Made by a program: the position numbers and the translations under genes. A stretch of DNA of 64,000 nucleotides from contig NZ_FNHW01000001.1 of the NCBI RefSeq assembly GCF_900103485.1, positions 3,307,057 through 3,371,056 of the forward strand. The letters run 5' to 3'. The notes beneath the pieces are model-generated. The model saw nothing but the letters and a program-made list of their open reading frames with translations, searched no databases and was not told the DNA's origin. This document shows positions 35,197 to 44,023 of the stretch, one piece after another (within the stretch, counting starts at the first letter, position 1; the number at the start of each line of letters is the position of its first letter). This DNA comes from Fictibacillus solisalsi (GTDB taxonomy: Bacteria > Bacillota > Bacilli > Bacillales > Fictibacillaceae).

Positions 35197-35874
35197 TTAG
35201 CCTTCCCAACTAATCTTCCACTTTTTGATAATAGACTCCCCTTTTGCATAACTATAGGATTTATTTATTAATTTCTTTGTTGTACCTTTTGAAAAATTAA
35301 AGCTATATGTAAAAATGGTCCATTTGCCTGTATCATTATTGTAAGAAGCTAATTCATATTTATTCTTTCCAGCAATATGAGGCCTTTTTGTATACCAGAA
35401 TTCTTTTTTTATTTTAGAAAGCTTTCCATTCTTTACATAATAAAAGGTTATGGATTCGAAGTTAGAGCTTCCTGTCTCCGCAAATCCAAATAAATCTGGC
35501 TGCCCTTTATATTTTGAGGGAATATAATAGATCATTTTTTTAGTTTTGTTGTAAATGTAATTGTTTTTATGAACCTTTGTATAGGATGGTTTTTTGTTGC
35601 CCGACTTTAAGTAAACTTTATAATTTCCTTTGTACAATTTATCTCCTTTATTGACCCCGGCCCAAGGACAATTCCAACTGCATTTATCATAGCTTCCCTT
35701 TTTAAAACTCTCCTTTGATGCCTTTATATAAATCCTATACTTTTTTCCTTTTGAGTCTAAAACCGTAAATGACATCCTACTGTTTTTTGTATTTACTCCT
35801 TTGGCTGAAACACTGCTGGCCATACATGTTACTGTGACTAGACAAACAATAAATAACAACAAGTACTTTTTCAT
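35197..35874 (-). CDS. secreted protein of unknown function
   Basis: 225 residues. The signal peptide MKKYLLLFIVCLVTVTCMASSVSA is cleaved after SSVSA. The mature part is rich in Lys, Tyr, Ser and Asn (YKGNYKVYLKSGNKKPSY, NYIYNKTKKMIYYIPS). No domain recognised. The gene is clearly richer in A+T than its neighbours, suggesting recent acquisition. It sits with the 49-residue membrane protein in a small AT-rich islet. Confidence 0.75.
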   Translation of the reverse strand: MKKYLLLFIVCLVTVTCMASSVSAKGVNTKNSRMSFTVLDSKGKKYRIYIKASKESFKKGSYDKCSWNCPWAGVNKGDKLYKGNYKVYLKSGNKKPSYTKVHKNNYIYNKTKKMIYYIPSKYKGQPDLFGFAETGSSNFESITFYYVKNGKLSKIKKEFWYTKRPHIAGKNKYELASYNNDTGKWTIFTYSFNFSKGTTKKLINKSYSYAKGESIIKKWKISWEG

Positions 35875-35964
35875 TCGTTATCTCCCTTTTATAGAATCTT
35901 TCAACGAATGTAATATCGACTTATTAGTTTATATTTTTACTGATTTAAATTTAGAAAAACAAAA

Positions 35965-35997
35965 AAGCAAAACCCTTATAATTATGGATTTTGCTTC
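35965..35997 (-). terminator. terminator of the MFS exporter gene
   Basis: Minus strand: AAGCAAAATCC / GGGTTTTGCTT hairpin then TTTTTTG. Confidence 0.8.
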
Positions 35998-36025
35998 TTA
36001 CTACTTTATACTGCTTGCAAGTTCC

Positions 36026-37429
36026 TTATCTCTCTTCGATCGGCTCTTCTGCCATGCTTCGGTCCTTAATGAAGAACGTCAGGGCAAGTGCAATCAAGGA
36101 AAGCGCAGAGATGACCATAAAGGCCATGTTGGCGCCATAAATGTCAGCATGCTTCACACCTGGTGCCGCATTCGACTCGGCTGTCGTCATGACGGTGACA
36201 AGGATAGCCGTTCCGACCGAAGCCGCAATCATCCGCATCGTATTATCCATAGCTGCTCCATGCGGAATGAGCCGTTTTGGCAGCTGATTCAGCCCTGCTG
36301 TGGAAGCTGGCATCATGACCATGGATAAACCAAACATCCGCACACTGTACAAAATGGTGATGTACATAAACGAGGTGGATGGATTCAAAAAGGACAATCC
36401 GAGAGAGGTGGCCGTAATAATCACCAGGCCGGTAAACGCCAGCCAGCGGGCACCGATCCGGTCAAAAATCCTTCCTGTTATCGGTGACATCAACCCTGAG
36501 ATCAAAGCACCCGGCAACAGGGCAAGGCCTGCCTCAAACGCAGAGAATCCCCTCATATTTTGCATGAACAATGGAATGATCGTTTCCGAACCAATCAGCC
36601 CCATGAACGTGATTGCTCCAATCATTACCGTAAAAGGAAAAATCCCTTTCGTAAACACCCTGAATTCCAGCATGGGGTGGTTCATTCGCAGCTGACGTGT
36701 GATGAACAACAAGAGAGCAAGCGCCCCCAAAGCGAGTGATATGAGCGTAATTTGTGCCGACCAGCCGTTATTCCCTGCACTTGTAAATCCGTACAGCAAA
36801 CCGCCAAAGCCGAGCGAGGAAAGAACAATCGACAGGACATCCACCTGCGGCTTCGTCACTTCGGTCACATTTTTCAAAGTAAAATAAGCCACAACGATAT
36901 CGATCAGAGCGATTGGCAAAATGATAAAGAATAATACCCGCCATGAATAATGGGAAGTAACCCAGCCGGATAATGCAGGGCCGATTGCCGGCGCAAATGA
37001 AATGACGAGACCAATCAGTCCCATCGCGGCACCGCGCTTATTGACCGGGAAAATCATTAAAAATACGGTCTGCATGAGCGGCAGCATCACACCGGCTCCG
37101 CTCGACTGGATGACCCTTCCCAAGAGCAGCATCTCGAAATTGGGAGCCATACCTGCCACCAATGTGCCAAAAGCAAAAACGCTCATCGCCGTAATAAACA
37201 ACTGTCTGGTTGTAAAACGCTGCAATAAAAAGGCGCTGACCGGGATCATAATTCCATTCACGAGCATAAACACAGTAGTCAGCCATTGCGCGCTGTTCGC
37301 TGTAATATGCATTTCCTCCATGACCGGAGGGATTGCCGTAATCATGAGCGTTTGGTTGAGAATCGCAATGAACGACCCCGCAAGAAGAAGTGTGACAATG
37401 GTAGACTGTTTGTAACTTGTAGTTTCCAT
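36026..37429 (-). CDS. MFS multidrug exporter, DHA2 family (14 membrane segments)
   Basis: 467 residues. Motif C-like and DHA2 landmarks: ILNQTLMITAIPPVMEEMH, WLTTVFMLVNGIMIPVSAFLLQRF, GRVIQSSGAGVMLPLMQTV and FAPAIGPALSGWV. It resembles LmrB/EmrB-type drug:H+ antiporters. No regulator is adjacent. Substrate unknown. Confidence 0.9.
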   Translation of the reverse strand: METTSYKQSTIVTLLLAGSFIAILNQTLMITAIPPVMEEMHITANSAQWLTTVFMLVNGIMIPVSAFLLQRFTTRQLFITAMSVFAFGTLVAGMAPNFEMLLLGRVIQSSGAGVMLPLMQTVFLMIFPVNKRGAAMGLIGLVISFAPAIGPALSGWVTSHYSWRVLFFIILPIALIDIVVAYFTLKNVTEVTKPQVDVLSIVLSSLGFGGLLYGFTSAGNNGWSAQITLISLALGALALLLFITRQLRMNHPMLEFRVFTKGIFPFTVMIGAITFMGLIGSETIIPLFMQNMRGFSAFEAGLALLPGALISGLMSPITGRIFDRIGARWLAFTGLVIITATSLGLSFLNPSTSFMYITILYSVRMFGLSMVMMPASTAGLNQLPKRLIPHGAAMDNTMRMIAASVGTAILVTVMTTAESNAAPGVKHADIYGANMAFMVISALSLIALALTFFIKDRSMAEEPIEER

Positions 37430-37539
37430 CTATATTGACCCTCATTTCCTTTCTAAATTAATCCGATAAACCCCATATTACCTGAAAGAAAATGGGATAG
37501 CTAATGACGTGCCTCGAATTTCATTAGATTTTTTCATAT

Positions 37540-37577
37540 AAAAAGGCTTGAACGGACCCAAGCCGCTCAAGCCTTTT
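37540..37577 (-). terminator. terminator of the seven-gene glycan operon
   Basis: AAAGGCTTGA-CGG / CCG-TCAAGCCTTT with a T run on the minus strand, overlapping the end of the last gene. Confidence 0.85.
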
Positions 37578-38361
37578 GCTGTTCCAGATTCACAAACACC
37601 GGAGAATGATCACTTGCAAACCTTCCATTCATTCTGCCGTCCACAATCTCGGCACTTTTCACTTTCCAATGGTCGGTGACGAGCACCCAGTCGATCCGGT
37701 TTTCTTCCCCTCCACCTTTTTCATCTGTATAGTCCGTAAATGTCCCAAGACCACGGCCCTTCTTTTCTTCTGCCTCGGTCCAAGTATCCTTAAAGATACT
37801 GTTCTCTGTTAATATGCCGTAAGCCTCACTAGCGGGAGAGCTGTTAAAATCGCCAGTTAGCACCAAGGGAGCCTGTTCAGAAAGGGCACCTGCTCTTTCC
37901 AGCAACAGATGAGCCGCGTTTTGGCGTGCGTCCCCGGAGATATGGTCCATATGGGTGTTCAACACGTAAAAGGACTCTCTGGTGTCCCTGTGTTCAAGAA
38001 GAACCCAAGTTGCCATTCGCGTACAGGCGCTCCCCCAGGAAACCGATCCGATCACTTCCGGTGTTTCAGACAGCCAGAAATGGTCGTATGCCACCACTCT
38101 ATATACGCTGCTTTTATAAAATATTGCCATAAACTCACCATTGGATCCGCCTTCCCGCCCAAGGCCTATGTATCGATAATCCGGCAGATCCTCCTCGAGC
38201 CCCAAAAGCTGGTTATATGTGCCTTCCTGCGTGCATAGCACATCCGGTGAATACTTCTGCAGCACCTTTTTCATGACGGGCCGCCGCTCCTCCCAGGCAT
38301 GTTCTCCTGTATCATGCGGACCAGCAACCCTTATGTTATAGGTCATCATCGACATCGACAT
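37567..38361 (-). CDS. endonuclease/exonuclease/phosphatase-family enzyme
   Basis: Start taken at ATG 38361 (AAAGGGG about 8 bases before); two upstream in-frame codons are possible. 264 residues with the EEP fold motifs: MTYNIR, TQEG (metal Glu), NTHMDH, TGDFNSSP (Asp and Asn) and ASDHSP (catalytic His). Members hydrolyse phosphodiesters or phosphomonoesters in nucleic acids, lipids and sugars. It starts 25 bases after the GGDEF-like regulator and is the last gene of the operon, hinting at a phosphorylated substrate in that pathway. Confidence 0.85.
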   Translation of the reverse strand: MSMSMMTYNIRVAGPHDTGEHAWEERRPVMKKVLQKYSPDVLCTQEGTYNQLLGLEEDLPDYRYIGLGREGGSNGEFMAIFYKSSVYRVVAYDHFWLSETPEVIGSVSWGSACTRMATWVLLEHRDTRESFYVLNTHMDHISGDARQNAAHLLLERAGALSEQAPLVLTGDFNSSPASEAYGILTENSIFKDTWTEAEEKKGRGLGTFTDYTDEKGGGEENRIDWVLVTDHWKVKSAEIVDGRMNGRFASDHSPVFVNLEQQKA

Positions 38362-38386
38362 CTTCATCACCCCTTTGTCCCTTTCC

Positions 38387-39718
38387 TTACCCTTTTCCCG
38401 ACAAATAATCCTCGATAAAATGAAAGGAGTAGATTTGTCTTGGCCGCCCTTTGGATGCCAGTTTTTCTTCCCCTACGATTTGAATCAGCCCCGCATCCAG
38501 ACATTGTAAAAGAATGCGGTGTGCGCTTCTTATGGTAACCCCAAGAATATCCGCAATTTCTTGTGCGGTGTAGGTAATCCGCTCACTGCGTTTAATCTGG
38601 GCAAGCATTTTACCAAGATAGGCGGCGGTCATGCCTGTTTTTTCAGCCTTCAGAAGGAGTATAGAATCAGTCACCGATAAGCTGTAGATTAAAGGATTGG
38701 ACATCTCCACCGGCCCGACCACACTTTTATCTTCGCGGACAATGAAGCACTGGTTACTGCCAAATTGCATGGACTGGCGCAGCGCAATCCAGGCATGATT
38801 CCCTGCATCCTTGGCTGATAATCCAAATCCAACGCCCACCGAAAGAGAAAGCTCCATATCGTCTTTTAAAGATTGAAGAAGCGGAATACTTTTATAGCCT
38901 TCGGATACGCGTTCGAAAATGCCTCTGGTGGTGACCAGTAAAAACTCATCCTCTCCTACACTCATGAGATGAGCTTCAAGTGCCGCTGAATAGTCGCGGA
39001 TCAATTGACGGATAAAGGATTTTTTCTTTTGGATGCGGTGGCCGTCCAGCTCACATTTCTCCTCGAAGCAGGGGACGATTCTGATCCGGCCCATTACGAT
39101 TTGCGAGTCTTTATTCTGCCTCTTTTTGCATGACAGCAATGCGCGTTCCATGGCGTTGATTATGTCCTGCTCAGTCGGCGTAATCCATTGATTGGGAACA
39201 CCCAGCCTTTCAAGATCTTCAGCGATTTCTTTACTTCCCGTCAGCGCTCCTTGTGATTTCCCCTCAATAAAATACTGCTGATGCCGTTTGAGAATTTGGG
39301 AGGTGGTCTGGAACACCCTTTCCTCTTGGACAGGAATGACTGCGATCTCTTCTTCAACTTCCGAAAGGACATGGCTCACATCACGGACGGATAATGTGTC
39401 TACAGAGATTCCTTTCACCTCAGTATGTTTTCTCATCAGCCGGTAGAGTGCGCTGTATAGCCCTGAAGCTTTTAAAGGGATATAATGGGCGGGCACCTCA
39501 AAATCGATATGGTTCTTCACCAGCTTATAAACCTCATAGCTTGAAAATAGCAGAACGTCCACTTTATCTGCTAACTCCTTGGTGAGAGTGACGACATCCG
39601 ACATATCCTCGGAGACTTGCAATACGAGCGTGAAGGTCGGAAACCCCTTGATCACTTTTTGAATCCTCCGGGCAATAACACTCGGTGCAATCACCCCGAT
39701 AAAGATTTGCCCTGACAT
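38387..39718 (-). CDS. multidomain regulator: sensor, GGDEF-like domain, winged helix
   Basis: Start at ATG 39718 (GGAGGTG 8 bases before). 443 residues. About 1-190: an alpha/beta sensor resembling PrpR N-terminal domains (IGVIAPSVIARRIQKVI, DVLLFSSYEVY). About 205-345: a GGDEF-like fold with SVGEDEFLLVTT where active cyclases have GGDEF, and SLSVGVGFGLSAKDAGNHAWIALRQS. About 385-443: a winged helix (TYTAQEIADILGVTIRSAHRILLQCLDAGLIQI). Probably a DNA-binding sensor of a small molecule. Domain names are by pattern only. Confidence 0.7.
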   Translation of the reverse strand: MSGQIFIGVIAPSVIARRIQKVIKGFPTFTLVLQVSEDMSDVVTLTKELADKVDVLLFSSYEVYKLVKNHIDFEVPAHYIPLKASGLYSALYRLMRKHTEVKGISVDTLSVRDVSHVLSEVEEEIAVIPVQEERVFQTTSQILKRHQQYFIEGKSQGALTGSKEIAEDLERLGVPNQWITPTEQDIINAMERALLSCKKRQNKDSQIVMGRIRIVPCFEEKCELDGHRIQKKKSFIRQLIRDYSAALEAHLMSVGEDEFLLVTTRGIFERVSEGYKSIPLLQSLKDDMELSLSVGVGFGLSAKDAGNHAWIALRQSMQFGSNQCFIVREDKSVVGPVEMSNPLIYSLSVTDSILLLKAEKTGMTAAYLGKMLAQIKRSERITYTAQEIADILGVTIRSAHRILLQCLDAGLIQIVGEEKLASKGRPRQIYSFHFIEDYLSGKG

Positions 39719-39737
39719 TGCTTTTTCACCTCCGTTT

Positions 39738-40739
39738 TCAGTTATATTCAATCACCTTCGTAAGTACACTTGTGTTTTCCTGCTGCAATTCCGAGTACGC
39801 TTCTGAAATATTGTCGAACAGGACCGATTCCTGAAAATAGGCATTCACCTGAATACGTTTTTCGCTGAGCAGCCTCAGGAACTCTCCCATATTACGGCCC
39901 TCTGTCCACCGGACATACGCATACGGATAATCGACTGCCGCTTTCTCATATACCGGGTCATATCTTCCAGGACCACCGGCCCGTGAAATTAATATCTGTG
40001 CTTCCTTGCCAAACATGAGACTTCGTTTGAAATGGGGCTCAACATCACCGACAATTACAATTTTCCCCTTGTCTCTCACCCATTCCAGACTTTCATTCGT
40101 AAGCGGTGAGTGGCCTCCCCCCGCACACAGCAGGACAGCATCAGCGCCAAGGCCGTTCGTCTTTTCTTCAATGCGTCTGTTCAGGTGTTCATTTGATGTG
40201 GCTACTTCAACACCTGTGAACGATTGGAACAATTGGGCCCGGCTCTCATTCACCTCATATGGAATGACATCATAGGCGCTTGCATGCGAAATCTGTGCGA
40301 TAATCTGACCAAGCACACCAAGCCCTGCGATGACAACAGATTCACCAAATTGCAAATTGGCCATTCGGAGAGCGTGAATGGCTATAGCACCTACTCCCGC
40401 AAACGCTGCCTCCTTCGCCTGTACATTGTCAGGGACTGGGCTGCAAAGCGTTTTGGGAACAAGCAAATATTCAGAGTGTCTGACGTAAGGAACACCATAG
40501 CACGCGACCAGTTGGCCTTTTGTAAATGGCTTCGTATCACCGCCGCATTCCACAATCGTTCCGGCAGCACTGTACCCGAGATAAGCGGTGCGGTTTTGGC
40601 TGGAACGGATCACTGACAGCTCAGTTCCTGTACTGATGACGGAATGTGAGGTTTTCACCAGCAGATAATGCTCTTGAACCTTAGGGATTTCGCTCTCGAT
40701 CATTGTTATTTTTCCTTCCTTTGCCGCTACACTTTTCAT
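39738..40739 (-). CDS. MDR-family dehydrogenase lacking zinc ligands
   Basis: 333 residues, a medium-chain dehydrogenase/reductase with a Rossmann motif VVIAGLGVLGQIIAQIS. The catalytic zinc ligands are missing: the usual Cys is in a STGTELS stretch, and GHE is replaced by GYSAAG. The structural four-Cys lobe is also absent. Overlaps the upstream gene by 4 bases. It may reduce or oxidise a sugar or alcohol without zinc, as in the quinone-reductase branch. Confidence 0.82.
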   Translation of the reverse strand: MKSVAAKEGKITMIESEIPKVQEHYLLVKTSHSVISTGTELSVIRSSQNRTAYLGYSAAGTIVECGGDTKPFTKGQLVACYGVPYVRHSEYLLVPKTLCSPVPDNVQAKEAAFAGVGAIAIHALRMANLQFGESVVIAGLGVLGQIIAQISHASAYDVIPYEVNESRAQLFQSFTGVEVATSNEHLNRRIEEKTNGLGADAVLLCAGGGHSPLTNESLEWVRDKGKIVIVGDVEPHFKRSLMFGKEAQILISRAGGPGRYDPVYEKAAVDYPYAYVRWTEGRNMGEFLRLLSEKRIQVNAYFQESVLFDNISEAYSELQQENTSVLTKVIEYN

Positions 40740-42157
40740 TGCTCTTTCCCCCTTTCACCAGCCATTAATGGAACAGCTCGCGACAGCTTCGTTTCTATTC
40801 TCTTTATGAGCAGTGATTCATCCAGCAGACCAGACAAATAAAGGCGAAGCTCATCACGAATTTCCTTCAGTTCTTTAAAGGACAATCCCAGGTCACTGTA
40901 CAAACGGAAACTCGGCACAATTTCACGGAACATTTTAAAGCGGGATGGAAGACTGACGGTTTCGCCGCCCGTCTTTTCGGCTGTTTTTTTGGCAGCAGGA
41001 AGGCTTAACGTATTCCTGCGGATTCTTTCCTGGCTTTCCTCTGACCCCAGAAAGTCGACCAGCAGCTTAGCGGCATCCTTCTTCATGGATTGCTTATTCA
41101 CTGCAAGCCCGATCATAAGGAGCATCGTCCGTGCATCTCCAGAATACGGAAGCGGAGCAATATCATATTCAATGGCTGAATCGATCATCTGATTCAAACT
41201 GAAATAAGAGCACATGATCATGGACGCCTTTCCCGCCTTAAACAGTGCTTCCGTGTCCTGGTCGCTGTCCGACAGATAGTTCACCCCCGCTTTTTGCTGC
41301 TCCACCACATGTTTAAACTGCTTGATGCTCCTGATAAAACGCACATGATCAAAATGTGTTTCCCCGCGTTCGCCCCATGAAAAGACCACCTGATTCTGAA
41401 GGAGGAAAATGGGCCATCTATTCAGGGATAGAGGATGGAAATAGAACCCGCAGCGTATCGCTTCTTCATCTCCCCCAGTGAGCCTCTCCGCCGCATCCAG
41501 GGCATCTTCCCACTGCCACCCGCTATCCGGCAGGGCAATTCCCGCCTCTTCAAAGTGTTTGACATTGTAGCAAAGAATGATCGGTGAAAACAGGAAGGGT
41601 CTTACATAAGTATTTTGTGCAGCAAACCCTTTATTCAGAAAGGGGTATACTTCATCATTTTCTGCCAGGGGCTCGAGCACTTCGTTGTGGCAGGGTTCTA
41701 AATCCAAAAAATCATTGTAGTTAACCGTAACCACGTCCACCATGTCATTTTGAAAAAAATCATAGACCGTCTGGCTGTAGTGATTATATGGAAGATTGAT
41801 GGTTTGCACCTTGATCAATGGATATTTTTCTTCAAACCTCGCAATCAGCTCCTTCAGCACAGCTTCGTTTTGAATGCTGGGATAATAGCCAAACTTTAAC
41901 GTCAGTGGCTCAAATGGCATGGCAGCGGCTACCATATTCCCGACCCTTGATTTTTTAACGATCAGTCCTTCCCTCACCAGCTGATCGAGTCCTCTTCTGA
42001 CCGAATTTTTACTCAGGTCATATCGCTCGGCAAGTGTAAGCTCTGACGGCAAGTAATCACCCACTGCCCATACCCCATCCTTGATTTGCTGTTTAATGGA
42101 ATCAACAAATTGGTCAAATTTTATTTTGAATTGCTCTCGGTTTGTTTTTTCGCTCAT
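40736..42157 (-). CDS. GntR regulator fused to an ABC solute-binding-protein domain
   Basis: 473 residues. Residues 1-75 form a GntR winged helix (VGDYLPSELTLAERYDLSKNSVRRGLDQLVREGLIVKK). Residues about 85-450 look like an extracellular solute-binding protein of the family 1 type (LIARFEEKYPLIKVQTINLPYN, DVVTVNYNDFLDLEP, FSPIILCYNVKHFEEAG, GKASMIMCSYFSLNQM), but there is no signal peptide. So the binding domain works as a cytoplasmic sugar sensor for the DNA-binding part. It sits between the permeases and the dehydrogenase. Confidence 0.85.
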   Translation of the reverse strand: MSEKTNREQFKIKFDQFVDSIKQQIKDGVWAVGDYLPSELTLAERYDLSKNSVRRGLDQLVREGLIVKKSRVGNMVAAAMPFEPLTLKFGYYPSIQNEAVLKELIARFEEKYPLIKVQTINLPYNHYSQTVYDFFQNDMVDVVTVNYNDFLDLEPCHNEVLEPLAENDEVYPFLNKGFAAQNTYVRPFLFSPIILCYNVKHFEEAGIALPDSGWQWEDALDAAERLTGGDEEAIRCGFYFHPLSLNRWPIFLLQNQVVFSWGERGETHFDHVRFIRSIKQFKHVVEQQKAGVNYLSDSDQDTEALFKAGKASMIMCSYFSLNQMIDSAIEYDIAPLPYSGDARTMLLMIGLAVNKQSMKKDAAKLLVDFLGSEESQERIRRNTLSLPAAKKTAEKTGGETVSLPSRFKMFREIVPSFRLYSDLGLSFKELKEIRDELRLYLSGLLDESLLIKRIETKLSRAVPLMAGERGKEQ

Positions 42158-42184
42158 AATACGTCTACCATCCTCTGAAAAGTT

Positions 42185-42997
42185 TTACTTTAGTCCGGAC
42201 AACGCAATTCCTTTAACAAAATAGCGCTGGAAGAAAAGAAAGATTAAGAAGGTTGGAATAAAGGACAGCACAGAGCCTGCCATCTCCACCCCGAAGTTTC
42301 CTTCCTTTGTCAAAAGAGAAGCCAATCCTACGGTTACCGGAAACATATCTTCACTTGTTGTAAAAATTAGCGGGGTCAAAAGGTCATTCCAGTTGGAGAT
42401 AAAAGCAAAGGTCCCAACCGTTGCGATAACCGGCTTTGACATGGGAAGCATAATTTTAAAGAAGACGGTAAAATCGTTTGCGCCATCCATGTGCGCCGCT
42501 TCCTCAAGGTCTTTGGGCAACGTTTGCATATACTGCCGCACAAAGAAAACGCCAAGTATGCTCCAAATTTCCGGAACAATCAGAGGCCAGTATGTGTTGA
42601 TCCAGCCAAATTCGCTGAACATAATGTACCTTGGAATGATCAGCAGCTGGCTTGGAAGCATGATGACTGCCATCATGACCCAAAAGATAATTTCCTTGCC
42701 CGGAAACTGCTTTTTCGCAAAGATATACCCAAGCACAGCGGCAAAAAACATCTGAGAAAATACCGGAATAATTGTAATGATCAAGGAATTGAGGATCCAT
42801 TTTGTAAACTTCGCATTGACCAGAATGTACATAAAATTGGAGAGGGAAACGTGTTCCTCTGTTATCCATAAAAAAGGGTTGCCGCTGGGAACTTTCATGG
42901 GAATAAAGGAACCGCCCAGCATAATCAGAAAGGGGATAATAAACAATAGCCCCAGCAAGGCAAGAGGAACATATGTCCACCGGGAAACTTTATTCAT
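42185..42997 (-). CDS. carbohydrate ABC permease (MalG/family 1)
   Basis: 270 residues, six membrane segments. The EAA loop is EAAHMDGANDFTVFFKIMLPMSKPV. It follows the partner permease by 13 bases. No linked ATPase gene is present, which is common where one MsmX-type ATPase serves several sugar importers. Confidence 0.9.
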   Translation of the reverse strand: MNKVSRWTYVPLALLGLLFIIPFLIMLGGSFIPMKVPSGNPFLWITEEHVSLSNFMYILVNAKFTKWILNSLIITIIPVFSQMFFAAVLGYIFAKKQFPGKEIIFWVMMAVIMLPSQLLIIPRYIMFSEFGWINTYWPLIVPEIWSILGVFFVRQYMQTLPKDLEEAAHMDGANDFTVFFKIMLPMSKPVIATVGTFAFISNWNDLLTPLIFTTSEDMFPVTVGLASLLTKEGNFGVEMAGSVLSFIPTFLIFLFFQRYFVKGIALSGLK

Positions 42998-43010
42998 GGT
43001 GCACCTCCTT

Positions 43011-43964
43011 TTATTTGTAGTTCACTTCTTTTCCTAATGCTTTCTTTTGGATCAAAGAGATGCCAAATACGATAAAGAACAGGATATAGGCCAGAACACT
43101 GGCATATCCCAGACGCAAAGAAGTGAATCCTTCCTGATAGAGATAATACACAATGGTAGTAGTTGAGAAGTTCGGCCCGCCGCTTGTTAATAGAAAAGCA
43201 GAATCAAAGATTTGGAATGAACCAATTGTCGTAATGATCGCGACATAGAAATGGATAGGCATCAATAGCGGAAACGTGATTTTCCAGAACAAATGCCATC
43301 TGGAAGCACCATCAATCCTTGCTGCCTCATAAAATTCATCAGGGACCGACTGCAGTCCCGCGTAATAATAAATCATTGTGCTGCCACACACTTTAAACAC
43401 ACTCAAACCGGCAAGCACCATCATCGCCTGTAGCGAATCGGACAAAAACAACTGGGGCTCGATACCGAATAAGCCAAGGAATGAATTGATAAACCCGCTA
43501 TCGGTTCCTTTGAACAGCCACGCCCAAATACCGGAGATCACCACAAAGGATGTCACCACAGGCAAAAAGTAGATTCCCTTAAAAAATCCGGTTCCCCTTT
43601 TCCCGGTATTGATCAACAATGCCAAACACAATCCAAGCGCCATAGTCGGGACAATATAATAAAGTGAAAAGAGAATCGTGTTCCAGATGGCTTTCCACGC
43701 CAGCTGATCAGAGAAAAAGTTGATCCAGTTCTTCAAACCGATAAATTTCGGATCACCGATGATCGGCCAGTCCGTAAACGTGATGTACAAACTGAAAAGG
43801 ATCGGAAACAGATGGAAGATACTAAAATGAACAAGGATGGGAACTAAAAAGATATAAATCATCGCGTATTTGTTCCAATGCTTTTTCATTTTAAAAGCAC
43901 GCGTTGCCGGCCGGGCTGCTGGATGAGGAGCAGTACCGCTTACTGACAAGTTGGAATTTCCCAT
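43011..43964 (-). CDS. carbohydrate ABC permease (MalF/family 1)
   Basis: Start at ATG 43964 (GGGAGGTG upstream); the longer frame overlaps the binding-protein gene. 317 residues, six membrane segments, with EAA loop EAARIDGASRWHLFWKITFPLLMP. Works with the MalG-like partner and the binding lipoprotein to import a sugar. Confidence 0.9.
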   Translation of the reverse strand: MGNSNLSVSGTAPHPAARPATRAFKMKKHWNKYAMIYIFLVPILVHFSIFHLFPILFSLYITFTDWPIIGDPKFIGLKNWINFFSDQLAWKAIWNTILFSLYYIVPTMALGLCLALLINTGKRGTGFFKGIYFLPVVTSFVVISGIWAWLFKGTDSGFINSFLGLFGIEPQLFLSDSLQAMMVLAGLSVFKVCGSTMIYYYAGLQSVPDEFYEAARIDGASRWHLFWKITFPLLMPIHFYVAIITTIGSFQIFDSAFLLTSGGPNFSTTTIVYYLYQEGFTSLRLGYASVLAYILFFIVFGISLIQKKALGKEVNYK

Positions 43965-44023
43965 AAACTCACCTCCCGATTTAGAAAAAGCAAGGAGGGG
44001 AGAGATGCCTCCCCTTCCCTGCA

